Positions 10,482-22,783 are shown, counted from the stretch's first letter. The stretch: 64,000 bases of DNA from Nematostella vectensis (GCF_932526225.1 NC_064037.1:12382203-12446202), one strand, 5' to 3'. Translations and numbers: made by a program. Notes: generated from the sequence alone by a model not told the origin.

Positions 10482-13400
10482 CTACAGAGTGATTTGCGAC
10501 TGATACATTGCGAGTACAAACATAATGATAAATCCACATATCATTCCCACGTTCTGCATGGCGAAGACCTTCAGGTTTTTACGGACCGAACCTTGTCCTG
10601 CCCTCATTGACATTTGGTTCACCTCAGGGAGCTGATAAAAAAAAATTCACAGGGGCTCATCAGTATGGGCAATCAACGTCCCACAGATTGTTCTTGTATT
10701 ATAGTCACAGCGTTTTCGTAGATCAGGCTATTTTTGGACGCGCGGATTAGCATTTACCATTTATTGATTTAGCCAGATGTTTATATACCAACAAAATACT
10801 GTTGGCATGGCGAAGGATGGTTCTATCTTATATGTGTCCCATGCGCCGTGTATTTGAGGGTAGCACTTATTAGGAAAACGCCACAGTGAAGCTGCAAAGC
10901 TCGTTTGTACATTATGAAAAGACTCTAGACTAGTAGCCTAAAGGCCGATTTAGACAGCACGATTTAGTCGTATGACTTCGTAGGCGACCTGCCTACGACA
11001 TTGCCTTAGCCCACCACTTTCGTAGCAGAGCATCGTAGCCGAGTTGTAGGCTGATTTACACTCTACGATTCGAGTTGTATTATTGTCGCTGGCAGGTCGC
11101 ATACGAACCACTGCTAGACAGCTCTAGAAGCAAGCACTCACCATGGCAACTAGAGCAATGTACACAAACATTCCACCAGCCAAAGCGTAGATCCACTTGA
11201 CAGCATGGGTGGTGTAGCCAAGCAAGAGTCCAATTGCCATGCCCACGAAGCAGACGCACGCTGACAGGAAGTTGAAGCCAAGAGCCTGACGCACTGTCAT
11301 ACCACCGCTCAAAAGTACAGCAAAGTCGCCTGACAGGCACAAACCACTCTCACGTCTCAAGCCGCCATTCATTTATTATTACTATTTTTTGCTAACAAAG
11401 CGTATAGACAAAGAAGGCATTTGCCTCCGTTACAGCCAAATTTCTTGTTGCGCGACCTCTGCAAATCCAAAATCCTTGTCCCGTTTGGGAATAGCGCGTA
11501 TCAAACACAAGCTATTCACAAACGAAGAAAGGATTTTAGGATGTCGCGCAACAACGAAATTGACTCTTAACAGACAGATGAAGGAGATGTTTACCTAATT
11601 CGTGTGGAACCTCTTCGCAAAAGATAGCAAGTGATGTGCTGAAGCCCTCGATGATCGAGTTACTGAATGCCGCGCCGATAGCAAGGCCGTCAAGGAAGTT
11701 ATGCATACTGTCCCCAAGGAGGACCATCCATGCGACTGGTTTGATCACTTGCTTTTTCTTTTCCGGGTTCTCCTCTTCCAGGGGATCGAGAGGAACTGAG
11801 GCACGATAATAAAAGATTCACTCAGTTTGATTTCGCTACGCCATGCCTGACAACCTTGAGAATGATTATTTAGCGAGAGATAATTTTGTAAAAAAATAAT
11901 TATTTGCTTAAAAGATCCAGAACATCGCCTCGCGCACGTTCGATTGCGCGCGCACGCTTTTCTTGCCGGCGTCGCGTCCTGTTCAGGATGGCATTTCATG
12001 CTTTTTCACGTCCTCTTCAGGCGCCTGTTTCTCGAAACACTCGAGAATGCTCGGGCCCGAAAACTTTATTTTGCTTTTTTGCCCAAAATTTCGCATGTTT
12101 TCCTTTTTGAGAACCGCTTTCATGTTTTAGAACAGTTTAAACTTCCTCTTGGTCCATATTCCAAATGATTTCGCTCAATAGGGCTATTTTCGAGGTTTTG
12201 CTGAAGCCAAAAAGTTACCCGAAAAGTCTCGTGTGAGTGCGAGGTCCCGAGAACTCTCTTGATATTTAAGCCATGTGAATTTCGGGCCCAAGAAGTTCGG
12301 GAAAGATCAAAGTCTAAAAATCTATAAAGAAAATCATCCTTTACATGAATCTTTGTGGTAAAATACGATGTTGACGTTATTTCAACACATTGAGATACCA
12401 TAAATTTGATAGAAATTAGCCAGCTTTTCAAATTTAAGGAATAAATCGTTTTCGGGCCCGAGAATTCTCGGGTGTTTTGAGAAACGAGCCCCAGGACTGG
12501 ACGCCGGCAAAAATTAGCGTGCGCGCGCAATCGAACGTGCGCGAGGCGGCATCCCCTTGCCGGCGTCGTGGACCTAAATCACCCTATTTCTATTGGGTGT
12601 TTTGATTGTAGCGCGCTTGCATATATACCCGTGCTTTGAGAAAGACCGTTGTTGTTGGTACCACCTTGTCCTATATTTCCTTCCGTGATTGGACGATACA
12701 TCTCTTCTGGTGGCTTCACCGCCTCTAGGGGTGTGTGAACCTGAACAACCATATAAGGACAAGCAAAGCCATATAAGGATAAGCAAAGCCATATAAGGAT
12801 AAGCAAAACCAAATAAGGGCAAAATAACATGAGGAAAAATAAAGTCATATAATGACAAAACTATATGAAGATGAAAGAAGCCATACATGGAAAATAAAAC
12901 CATATAAGGACAAACAAAATCATACAAGGACATACAAACCAAATAAGGACATAAATTTCATACAAATACAAGCACTAGAATATGCACCAGAAATATACGG
13001 ACAATTTCTATTTTCTTCAATACGCGAATAGACAATATGCCAAGGTTAGACTGTACCTCTGTTAGCTGGTGCGTATGACCGTGGCCGCCCGAGAACCTGA
13101 GGTAAATCTGCATAAGATACTCCATGATAATAAACAGGTATATCCCTGCAGCGACTACTGCACACTTGTACAAGTACAAGTAGTCCCCATCTCCACCATG
13201 ACCCAGTGCCTACAAGTTAGAAAAAATATAGCGGCATTACTGTCGAATCTGTTGTATCGCGACCCGCGTTTTAAAAACACGATTTGTTTTGGTTTTCTGT
13301 TACGTCAGTAAAACCATTCTGAGCCAATCAGAGTCTCGCTTTGTGCACTTCCCTGGCTATCCTTGGGACGAAATCCAAACAGTGTCGCGACAGAAAGCCA

Positions 13401-16400
13401 GGCAACTGCACTAGGCGAGAGATGGCAAGAACCTGATTGGCTAAGAATAATTTGACTGGCGGGACAGAAATTCCCAAAAGACAAAAGCAAATCGATGTTT
13501 TGAAAAAGCGGGGTCGCGATACAACGTCTGCTTGCTTATATGTTTTGTCTGTACGTCCATCCCTCCTTCTGTCTTTCCGCTTATCATCATTACGTCCAAC
13601 TGTCTGTAGATTATCTGTCCATCCTTCTGTTTGTCTGCAGTCATTCTGTTCGTCTGTAGACTGTAGATTTTCTCTGTCCGCATTTCTGCTGGCCTTATTA
13701 TTTTGTTGGTTTGATTGTATGTGGATTGTTTGTTTTTCTGTCTGCCCGTCTTTATGACCTCCGGTTATTATTTTTGGTCGTCTGACACTATGTGGATTGT
13801 CTTCCTGTCTATCACCGCTTATTATTTTGTTTGATTGGCTGTATGTAGATTGTTTTTTCTGTCCGTCTGGCTGTCTGTCTTTTTATTTTGCCACTTATCA
13901 TCATGTGAATCTCACGTATTCTTGGATAGGGACGTTGAGCCAGGTCCGTCTCTCATAGGTCTTCATTAACTTTAGTAATTATTAGGAAACTTTTTAAAGT
14001 TCTTTAAAAAAGTGTTGGGAACGATTACCCGTGGTCCAAAACACTCTAAGTGAGTGTAAACTGCGTGGAGTTAACATGTCATTCATCAAGTCATTCACTT
14101 GTTTAATCTTTTTTTAAAAAAAAAGCCAAACCTTACCCCAGGGATGAGATGAAATATTCCGACACCCCCTAACACGCCCACGGCCAGAGATGACATCATC
14201 ATTAGAGCCATCTGGAACATGGAGTGTCTGATACAGGGGACCGCAACAGCTCCCACCATGGACCCGACACTGATAATAAACACTGACAGGATGCTGTACC
14301 CCCATGCTGCCAAATAAGTACATAGAAACTATAGGTTAGTCCAAAAACGATCAGTTAGCTCATACATTGATATGAAAACAAAAGTTTAGTCCATATTTGG
14401 ACATGAAAACAGTAGGTTAGTCCAATAACCATAAGTTAGTCCATATATTGACATGAAAACAATAGGTTAGTCCATATTTGGACATGAAACAATAGGTATG
14501 TCCAAAAACGATAAGTTAGTCCATATATATGGACAAAGAAAAAATAGGTTAGTCAATATAAGGACATGAAAAAGGACATAAAAACAATGATTTAGTCCAT
14601 ATATGGAAATGAAAAAATAGGCTAGTCCATGAAAGTACATGGAAACAATAGGATAGTCCATATTAGGACAGGACAACAATACGTTAGTCCATACAAGGTA
14701 AATGAAACAACTTGTGTGGGTATTCAAGGGTATTCAAGGGTATTCAAGGCACGTTCCCAGGATTTTATTTGGGGGGAGGGTGGGGAGGGAGAGGGAGAGT
14801 GAGAAAGAACATAAAGGGATTTTTTATGCCTTTGAAGAATCTCCACAGGACGTTTATTGTCGGATGTTGGCTATAAAAATGTCTGACTTATGGATTGATG
14901 ACATACCAGAGTGATCTAGCTTATGCTTTATAGTTTTGTCTACAAATAGCACGTCTATTGAGAACCGAAAGTAAACTTTCGGCCTTTGTGGGGGCACCCC
15001 CTCTGGGTACGGGCCTGTATTCCTTGGTGTTACGGAGAGCTTTGTTTTTGGTGCTCAAGGCCTTTGTACTCTATTTCATTGTCTCGTTCTAAGGTCTTTG
15101 TTTTTGGCTTTAGTGTTTTTGGTGCTGGTGTTCCGTAACACCAAGAAACTACCACTTATGTGGACTAGCCTATTGTTTTCTTATATCCCTATATGGACTA
15201 ACCTTTCAGTTTGGTAGGTCGTGCTGTGTGCTTTGTTGTTGTTGGGGCGTCATGACACGCTCCAGAAGCAGCCTGTTGCACAAGGGCCGGGCAAATATCA
15301 CGGAATGCGGACTTGTCTACTTCTGTCTTATTGGCTGCAGCATAATTCATCAAATCTTTGGTTGCCCAGCACTAAAACAAAAAAGAGCCGCACGTTAAAT
15401 GGGAGTTTGGCGTAAAAGAAAAAAAGCGTGGAAAATGAAATATCAATCAATGGCTGTCGTTTTTTAAATTGTCTAAAAGAGTCTGGGGCGAGTGCGCGGG
15501 AAACCTGTGATATTCTAAAACGTTAGTGACTAGGCTCCACTTCCAAGATGGCTTCCGGCAAAATCGTAGTAAACACGAATTCCTGCAAGTTTACGTGGAA
15601 AAACACGACTTACAAAGTTCTAGAGCTATAAAAAAGCGAAAAAATGATTACAGGCCGTAGCCAGGTGGTGGTGGTGGTGGTGGTGGTGGTGGTGGGAGGG
15701 GGGGGGGGGGGGTTTTCGGGGGGCTCGGACGAACCCCCCAACCCGGCTTGAAGGTCTGCTCATAGCAAACAAAAATATATAACGTTTGGCCGAAGATGAT
15801 ATACCGTGCACATCAACATGTCTTTAAAATGACTATAGAAACCTTTTTATAATAATTATCCTTATTATTATCGCTATATGTTAAAAAGTACCCTATTAAT
15901 AACATTTTAAATACAAGATTGATTGCCTGATGCAATAAGGCGAGGAGAGGGGTATACCGGAAATTTGGTCCGCTGAAATGGAAAAACGAACCACCTCGCT
16001 CAAAATCCTGGCTACGGGCCTGTGATTGAAGCGGACTCCCAATAAGGAAATTACCGAGCGAGCTAGAAAAAAGGACACTTTTTAAAACAAGATTGTACCC
16101 GTATATTAGCGTCCAGGCCCTCTCACACACTAGGGTCCAGGCCCCCTCACACATTTGGGTCCAGGCCCTGTCCTACAACAAAAAGAAGCAACGAAAACAT
16201 GGAAATCGATGGACATACAACGATAAATATCGAAGCTAACCAACAAAACACGAAATTCCCATGAAATCCATGTAACGATAATAAAATCATTCAATACGGT
16301 ATCATATGGTTCAATCATATGATGGCTTTTTTATGTGAATTTTTAAAACCGCGCGCTCTTTTCACTAGAGCCCATATTTGCAATTACCCAAACAGTCACG

Positions 16401-19400
16401 CACCCTCACGTTAGAACATCACGGTCACGCAAAATATTCACATATAACCATACAATGTAGCGCATAAGTAAATGTTACCCGCGTCGTTATTTTGCGACGT
16501 TTTTTTCGTGGTTCACCGTTGATTATATCATGGCCAGATTTGTGATACAGCAACACAGTTTCTTAATCGACTTCATATTCTTGCGTCAATGACGAATATC
16601 GAGGAAAACGATGCGTGTAACAGGTCTTCGGCCTTTTTTGCGCAACGCTTTGCCAAAGTAAATTTTTTGGTGTTGTCAGCAAACAAGATGGCGGCGATAG
16701 ATTGACAGACATTGATTAGTGTATCAGTAGAGAACACGAGCGCTGCAGCAGAAGCTGTGAGAAAACAACAAAGGAAGCCAAAAAAATCAACGAAGAATGG
16801 AGAAGAGCCTTTTGACTTTCACAACACCTCTGCAGAAATAGTGTTAGTGTGGAAAAGTCTGAGAGCGTCGACGCTTTCATCATTGCGCGCGGTTGGAACT
16901 TGGGTCACAAAGCAGGCCCGTACCCTGTACCCCCCCCCCCCCACAACGGCCGAAGGTCCACTTTCAGTTCTCAATAGACGTGCTATTTTGTAGAAAAAAC
17001 TATAAAGCATAAGCTAGATCACTCTGGTATGTAGTCAAATCCGACAATAAACGTCCCGTGGAGATACTTAAAAGGCATAAAAAAGCATTTTTTCGCGGGT
17101 GGTCAGATTTTTTCAGAGAATTCCCTCAAACCCCACAGGAAAAATTAGGTCCACTTTTTCGGATTTCGCACCCCCCCCCCCCCCCCCCCCCCCAAGAAAA
17201 TTCCTGGGTACGGGCCTGCAAAGTAGTGTTGATGGTCTTGTGCAGTGATTGTCTTATGCTTATGATATATGTAAAATTACTTGAACCTCTTAAATATGTA
17301 TTTTTCGACGTTTCGGCAATGCTGCAATGCGGCAATGCTTTCATCATATTGAGTTACAAAGTGTTGTGCGCACGTTGCTCTAAAGGGCAATCTTCCAAAT
17401 GTCAAGATCACAAGATAAACAAAAGGATATGTCCAGACAAGACAGTGACTATTCTCTCGAGAAACCGCGCAAAGGTCATCAGGACGTCGAGTGTTTACGA
17501 TCTCATTTCACGTAGGAATGCATTAAAGATGACCTTCGAGATATAGAGGACGGCGAAGGTGCTTAGACTTTCAAATGTGTCAGTGGACGGGCCTCAAAAG
17601 AAGAAGATCAGGTATCTTTTCGCCCAATCCCCCGCTCCCCCCACGCGATAATATGTTCGCCGCCTCTAGCCTCGTTCCCACGCTTATCGTGACAGCCCTC
17701 CGTCTGTTGTCAAATTCTCTGCGATAAGCGGCAAATCAATATGCTATAAACTAGAAGTTTCTAAAAGAAAGGAAATGCTGCGACAGTGATATACAGTTAC
17801 TTTAGAGTTGAAATGTTACAAAGTAGCGAGAGTGTCTTTCTTCGCTAAAATACCAACGTAAGGTCGGCTAATTGTTAGAGGGTTTGGCAATATATTCTTT
17901 TTCCGGGAGTCGTGATTGGTAGGAATTTTTTTTTGTCATATCCATTTCCTCCCCGTCCTATTTGGTCAGTTTTAAAAACAACACAACAGCCTTGCGTTAT
18001 ATGTACAAAAGCATTCAATAATCTGTTTTGATTGTTCTACATTATAAGCTCTTCAGGCATTGGGTCATTGTTTTGAACTGATAAGTTTTTCTAAACGCCG
18101 TACAGTCCATAAGCAATTGGGCTAGAGTATTTAGGCATTGAGTTAGGATGCTCGTTGTGTTGAGTGTCCAATTTTGTCGAGATGGTACGCTACCGACCCG
18201 GCTCATATAAGTCGGGAAAATCGGTCTGATACTGTTTCTAAATTCTCCTTCAATACTCTTTGAAAGCTGTGGTAACTCGTCCCAAGTAACTGGCGAGTGA
18301 ACATTTTCCAAACTTACCGAATTTTGCTCTAAAAATCTTTCTTGTGTACTCCTCGCTGATTTATTAAACCGTACGAGAGATCACGAATCCCATGTCAAAA
18401 CATGGCACAATGTTCGATTGTTTGTCTGTCAAAATCTGTCAAACTGAAGTTTAGTTCTAGTCTATTGCGGCCTTAGTTTTCAAAGTGAGGCTGCGGAACA
18501 TGACCCCAAACCAAAATCTTACCATAAAATGCTGCCCCTGCGTCGCAGAAACTTTTACTTCATTGAGTCCATGGTAAATATACTATAAGTGATAAGCTAT
18601 TCATAGTTCTTGGGTAATATATATATGCCATAAACTATGAATTCATAGTCCATGGCTGATTATGGCAGTTATGATTTTATACGATTACTTCATAGTCCAT
18701 GGGTAATATATTATAAACTATTACTTAATAGTCCATGGGTATAATATGCTATAAATTATACTTCATAATTCATGGCGCGCGAATCACTTCTCTAAACCAA
18801 AATAAAACCCATATTTCCCCTTTACATCCACCCTCATCCCATCTCACTTCCTCGGCTCTTAAACAGTAGACATCCTAGATGCACTAGACGGTTCAACGAC
18901 AAAGAGGCGCAAAGGCTTCCGTCACGCCATATACCCTACGATTTCCGTTCTACGTATTTTATAAGATGCCCTGCGCTAGATATATTTAACTACTACGACG
19001 CGCGGAGCTCTCATCACGCGATACACCCTAGATTCCCGTGGAACCAAGAGACCATGGTCTCTTGGTTCCATGGGAATCTAGGGTGGACCATATCTCTTAT
19101 ATAACATGCGCTTGACATACTATACAGGCAAACGCGCATTGACATCAAGCAGGGTTTGAGGATTTACCCAGCTTAGTCTGATAATTGAACTTAGTTGAGC
19201 TTAGTTGAAATAAAAAAACATTCTAGTGGTCTTCCTGTATCTTCCCTGCATTCGTTACCCCGAATATCCTCTAAATAAAGAATAGAGCTTACGCTATCTT
19301 TGAATGCGAGGTAGCACCCGTGCCAGCACAGATGCCTTTTTTGAACTGCGAACCAATTGACTTTTGATTTACTTGCTATTCTGGAGACGACTGATTTGAT

Positions 19401-19675
19401 AAGCGAACTTGACATAAAAAACTTCCAGTGGAATGAAGTGCGGGGGAGAGTTACCTGACCTTGTTCGTAATTCCGTTGGGTGTAGAGGTTCGCTCGTCAG
19501 TGCCGATCTTCAGACGTCTCAATAGCTCCTGGAATTGCTCGTAGTTCATTGTAGTATTGGTCCCTAGTTTCTCGAGTAACGATTTCCAGAAATCCGGCTT
19601 AGAATTTGCCGGAGTCCCCTCTGTGCACAAAGCGCAAAACACAACAAGGAAACAAAACTTTATCCACGTAGACAT
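10482..19675 (-). CDS. SLC39A8/14-like: ZIP-family zinc/metal transporter, ZIP8/ZIP14 type (complete, 8 coding exons)
   Basis: Multi-pass carrier moving Zn2+ (also Mn2+, Fe2+ or Cd2+ in relatives) into the cytosol. Coding exons, 5' to 3': 19675-19460, 15371-15203, 14306-14137, 13209-13057, 12740-12629, 11795-11595, 11329-11142, 10631-10482. All junctions have GT-AG sites and matching phase, giving 452 aa (human ZIP8 and ZIP14: 460 and 492). Residues 1-20 are a signal peptide ([20 protein letters not shown]). An extracellular region follows, with [14 protein letters not shown] as in ZIP14. Membrane segments start at [13 protein letters not shown]; a His-rich GGHGHTH follows segment 3. [10 protein letters not shown] (305-314) and EEVPHELGD (334-342) form the metal site. 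The E in place of the usual first H (EExPHE rather than HExPHE) marks the ZIP8/14 branch. Introns carry MITEs and simple repeats. Confidence 0.93.
11430..11570. mobile_element. MITE family B, copy 2, in a ZIP intron
   Basis: About 140 bp, with left end TTACAGCCAAATTTCTTGTT and a right end whose complement carries CAATTTCGTTGTTGCGCGAC. It shares the internal CAAAATCCTTGTC with copy 1 (8228-8430). It ends 25 bp from the exon 11595-11795, on that exon's donor side. Confidence 0.85.
12767..12960 (+). repeat. degenerate short tandem repeat in a ZIP intron
   Basis: About nine imperfect copies of CCATATAAGGACAAGCAAAG, just upstream (in transcript sense) of the acceptor at 12741. Antisense translations repeat [11 protein letters not shown]; these are artefacts. 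Confidence 0.8.
13540..13900 (+). repeat. TCTG-rich low-complexity tract
   Basis: Irregular repetition of TGTCTGT, GTCCATCC and TGTAGATTGTTT over about 350 bp, inside the ZIP intron 13210-14136. No coding content. Confidence 0.7.
14330..14700 (+). repeat. degenerate ~31-bp repeat (GGTTAGTCCATATATGGACA)
   Basis: About ten diverged copies of GGTTAGTCCATATATGGACA followed by TGAAAACAATA, starting about 20 bp outside the ZIP exon 14137-14306. On the gene strand each copy includes TCCATATATGGAC, itself a short palindrome. Confidence 0.8.
14746..15017. mobile_element. MITE family C, copy 1 (272 bp)
   Basis: The right end GGGTACGGGCCTG matches the terminus of the 16913-17218 copy; the left end AAGGCACGTTCCCAGG is a diverged version of its complement. 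TATTC on each side is a likely target-site duplication. The interior (CTTATGCTTTATAG...GTCTATTGAGAACCGAAAG) is the reverse complement of the 16913-17218 interior, so the two copies are in opposite orientation. Confidence 0.8.
15651..16022. mobile_element. MITE family C, copy 2 (372 bp) with a (GGT)n run
   Basis: Starts CAGGCCGTAGCCAGG and ends CCTGGCTACGGGCCTG, flanked by TGATT (with one extra base on the left). Directly inside the left end is a (GGT)n tract followed by about 17 G. Its interior differs from the other two copies, so it is a subfamily sharing mainly the ends. Confidence 0.75.
16913..17218. mobile_element. MITE family C, copy 3 (306 bp, intact ends)
   Basis: Ends CAGGCCCGTACCC and GGGTACGGGCCTG are exact reverse complements. 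The element is bounded by a perfect 5-bp duplication CAAAG (16908-16912 and 17219-17223). Poly-C tracts of about 14 and 23 lie just inside the two ends. It has no coding capacity. It lies in the ZIP intron between 15372 and 19459. Confidence 0.88.
17224..19024. other. remainder of ZIP intron 1, nothing firm
   Basis: Short open frames (for example 18042-18311 on the minus strand) show no recognisable domain, splice support or repeat. Between about 18560 and 18780 there are several loose copies of TTCATAGTCCATGG separated by TA-rich sequence, a degenerate repeat. Confidence 0.5.
19025..19084. repeat. 60-bp near-perfect palindrome without spacer
   Basis: The halves are perfect reverse complements except for one G/T pair (19038/19071). 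The centre is AGAGACCATGGTCTCT. There is no loop, so the sequence could extrude as a cruciform. It lies 376 bp from the first coding exon of the ZIP gene, within intron 1. Confidence 0.95.
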
Positions 19676-20097
19676 CTTTAAGGCTTGATTTGGATGTATG
19701 TGGTCTGTGCGAGGAAGGGATATCTGAATCTATATTTACTTCACTACGTGAGTAACTGATACCTCGTAGGCTCACAGACATTTGATCCAGTCACATGCAT
19801 AGGTCATACGAAAGGTCTAACGGGGACTTACCGACTGAGACAGTATTTCCGATCAAATCAAATTTACTAGCAGCCCTCACCCCCCCCCCCCCCCCCTTCG
19901 AAAAATACCCCTAAAAATACCTACACACCAAAAATTGCTAACCCTAAGAAAATATCCCAAAAGCAAAATTTTCCCCTAAAAATTCCAAAACACAGGAATG
20001 AAAGAAGACTGCGCTAAAAGCCCTAGATATTTGAAAATTTGAAAATTTTGGAGCGCAGATGACAAAAATGATGTGAGCGATGCAGACCCACTAGAGC

Positions 20098-21290
20098 ATG
20101 TTTATCTCAAGTTTTGCAAAATGCTACTCGGAACCAGCAAGAACTCTGTCAATAATGCATGCCAAAGGTGAACTAGGTAGATATCCTATCCAAATTGACT
20201 CAACGTACAGAAGTATAATATATTGGACACATTTATTTACAAAGGATGACCAGGCTCTTTTAAAAACAGTTCAAGTAAAAGAAATAATATTCAGTGTTGG
20301 ATTTGGGTATGCCTGGGTATCGCAAAATGAGTTAATAAATACAGAGCTTTTAAAACAATATTTACCTAAGGTTAAAAGACATAACATTTCAAAGTTGGAT
20401 CAGCGAACTTTAATGACATAGGAAAAATAGTAACGAACGCAATAAACTGAGAACTTTAAGACTGTTTAAGAATAAGCATGAGTTAGAAACCTACCTGTCA
20501 GCAATGACTGTCATAAAGCATAGGATTGCTCTAACTTGACTAAGAATATGTAACCTTAAAACCTAGCAACTGATGGGCTAGGCGTTAGGTATCTTGAGGC
20601 TAGGTGGTGAGCGCCCCCCCGGTAGACAGCATGCGTGGGGTCACCATGGCAACGGAGCCACGCCCACTACCGTCACACTGAGACATACTCAGTAGAATAC
20701 CTGCCCCTTGAGATACCTACCAAAAAGACAGGGGGGGGGGGGGGTGGGGTGGAACTGCTGCGTTGAGTTGCGATTTGATAGTGAACGGTAGAGCGATAAT
20801 GCAATGCCGAGCCTTATGCCCTTGACTAACGTCACAAATCCATCTCGATCCCGTGCAACCAATCGAGGCCCGACTAAGGGCTGGCAAAGCGCTTCAGGTA
20901 TCGTGGCACAGCTGACCACCCTTAGCTATCAAACCGTCTAATAGTCCCTCCCCTTCCCCCGAGCCCCGGAAGGCATAAAGAGTGGGGCTTTGGAATCCCC
21001 AGTCTCGGTTTTAACTTCGCCTAAATTGTATTGAGCCACATTTAATTTGCAAATTGAGAAATGGAGGCACACAAGACCCTACACAAAGGCTGAAGAAAGA
21101 ATTTCACCAACATGTATAAGATGTAGAAGATGAATTCCATTTCGTAGTTAAATGTGAAACTTACAAGTATTCAAGAGAAAAACTACTACAAGGATGGCTG
21201 CAAAACTAGTACACGACTGCTTCTCACTAAAGGGCAAATATTACAAAATAAGGTCGTATCTTTCTTGATTATTTAAATGACTTAATTTAT
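20098..21290 (+). pseudogene. 3' end of a decayed non-LTR (LINE) retrotransposon
   Basis: The plus-strand frame 20098-20421 encodes the segment after the RT domain, with the typical GELGRYPIQI motif and IIYWTHLF. A shifted frame at about 20440-20530 gives NKLRTLRLFKNKHELETYLS and IKHRIALT. After about 500 bp of other sequence, 21100-21215 gives CIRCRR...EFHFVVKCETYKYSREKLL in broken frames, matching the Cys/His-rich tail of such elements. Stops, frameshifts and the insertion show it is dead. The RT core is absent. Confidence 0.65.
20560..21060. other. insertion interrupting the LINE remnant
   Basis: GC-richer sequence between two parts of the LINE tail. It includes GTCACCATGGCAAC (20640-20653) and a poly-G run at 20731-20742. 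I see no coding region. It could be a later insertion or simply diverged element sequence. Confidence 0.4.
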
Positions 21291-22783
21291 TGGATATACA
21301 CCAATGTAAAAGCGTTTACAAGTAATCTGTCTGTCTTACCTGGTCAGCGTAACGAGGCGCGAGAACGAGGCGGTGGGGGGTGGAGGGCTCCTTTTTCGTC
21401 TCTCCCGTTCCCAACCCCCTCCCCCTCAGGCGGCCTTGTTGTGCCTGGTTCTCGAGCCTGTGACTTAACGCCCTGAAGGGGGACTGGGGAGACAAGATGT
21501 TTCTCACTCCTAAAAAAATGCTGACACTTAGGCAATGGGTTTCCGAGGATGTTTCTTTATAAATGACGGGTCAGGCGATAAGCTTGTGCCGAACGCGACC
21601 TTACAACTGTCACTAAATAAAGCGACATTCGAGGCTCTGATTGGCGCCATCAAGGAACCGAGAATTTGATAGGCATAGACATTTTGAGACCTTGTGTGGG
21701 ACCTTGTGGGAAATTCATGGCTCACGAACTTAACTCTAATGAATTATTAAATAGAAAAAGGAAAGCGAGTGCCCTTTCCTTCATGTCATCCCATGTAAAT
21801 TTTGCAAATTTTCGTTGAATATTTCCGGGTTTTTTCTCCTTCAGTTTTATACATTTTAGGAAAAAGTGCTATAATGTGACTTGTGCCTCTCTTTTTTTTT
21901 GCTCCCCGTAAGCAATGCACTTTGCAAAGAAATGCTCCTCGACCTCTATCCCTCTATGCAAATTTGGCATATTTTGTCCTTGGGCGTGGTCAATATCCGA
22001 CACAGAAATCTGATGTTTTCTTTTTAGTAGGCATAGCATGATCAGGCGCCGTATTTTCGAGATCTTGCATAAAAACATGAAAAAAATATCAAGAAATCCA
22101 TGAGAGAAAAAGAAAGATTCAATGCATCCCCCCACCCCTACCCTATCCTACTGCGCAGAGCTCTATCTGAGGTGGCACCCCCCCCCCCCCCCCTCACTCT
22201 TTGGAACTCCAGGATGTACCTTATTTTATTGTAATGGAGCTAGTGCCTTATTCCTGGTGTCTGTCATGTAGCAAGAGAGACATACCTACTTTTGGAGACA
22301 TACCTACTTTTTAGAAGTGATACCTGGCTAAGTTGCTAGAATATTGAGCATTCATAATACTTAAGTCTCAGCATGTCTCATGATATTATGACGAATGGCA
22401 AATATATACCATTAAAAATTGAAATGCAAACTGTCAAGGCGTTAGAAGAAGCAAAATACAGTAAACTTTATACCAAGAGCGACTTGCCTACTAAGAACAG
22501 GTCATATCTGATGAGTTGAGATGTTATTGTAACTGCCCCAGAAGCATACCTAGAATTTGCTAATGGAGTTGCGCTGACATAGGTATTATATGGTAAAACG
22601 AAAGTATTTGATAGATGGTAGTGAGAACTATTCATATTCAACGCTTAACAACATGCCATGTTAGTGTGACAATGTCTGTGTGATATAAAAGATGATGACA
22701 GTAGCTCAGAAAGTAGTGAAAAGTAGTGCAATTAAAATATCATGCAGTGATTTGAATAGCAATATAAAGCACCACAGGAGTCA
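21291..22783. other. intergenic between the LINE remnant and ACOT13
   Basis: No gene recognised. A C-run of about 15 lies at 22179-22193. Short frames near 21316-21725 on the minus strand have no domain. Relatives of this sequence may be repeats, but I cannot assign them. Confidence 0.5.

Noticed and set aside
11904-12168. Plus-strand frames opposite the ZIP gene
   Set aside because: Intronic sequence with imperfect inverted segments (GCGCGCACGC and GCGTGCGCGC); no protein similarity.
16686-16697. YY1-like CAAGATGGCGGC as a hidden gene start
   Set aside because: The frame opened by this ATG stops after a few codons, and the site lies inside a ZIP intron.
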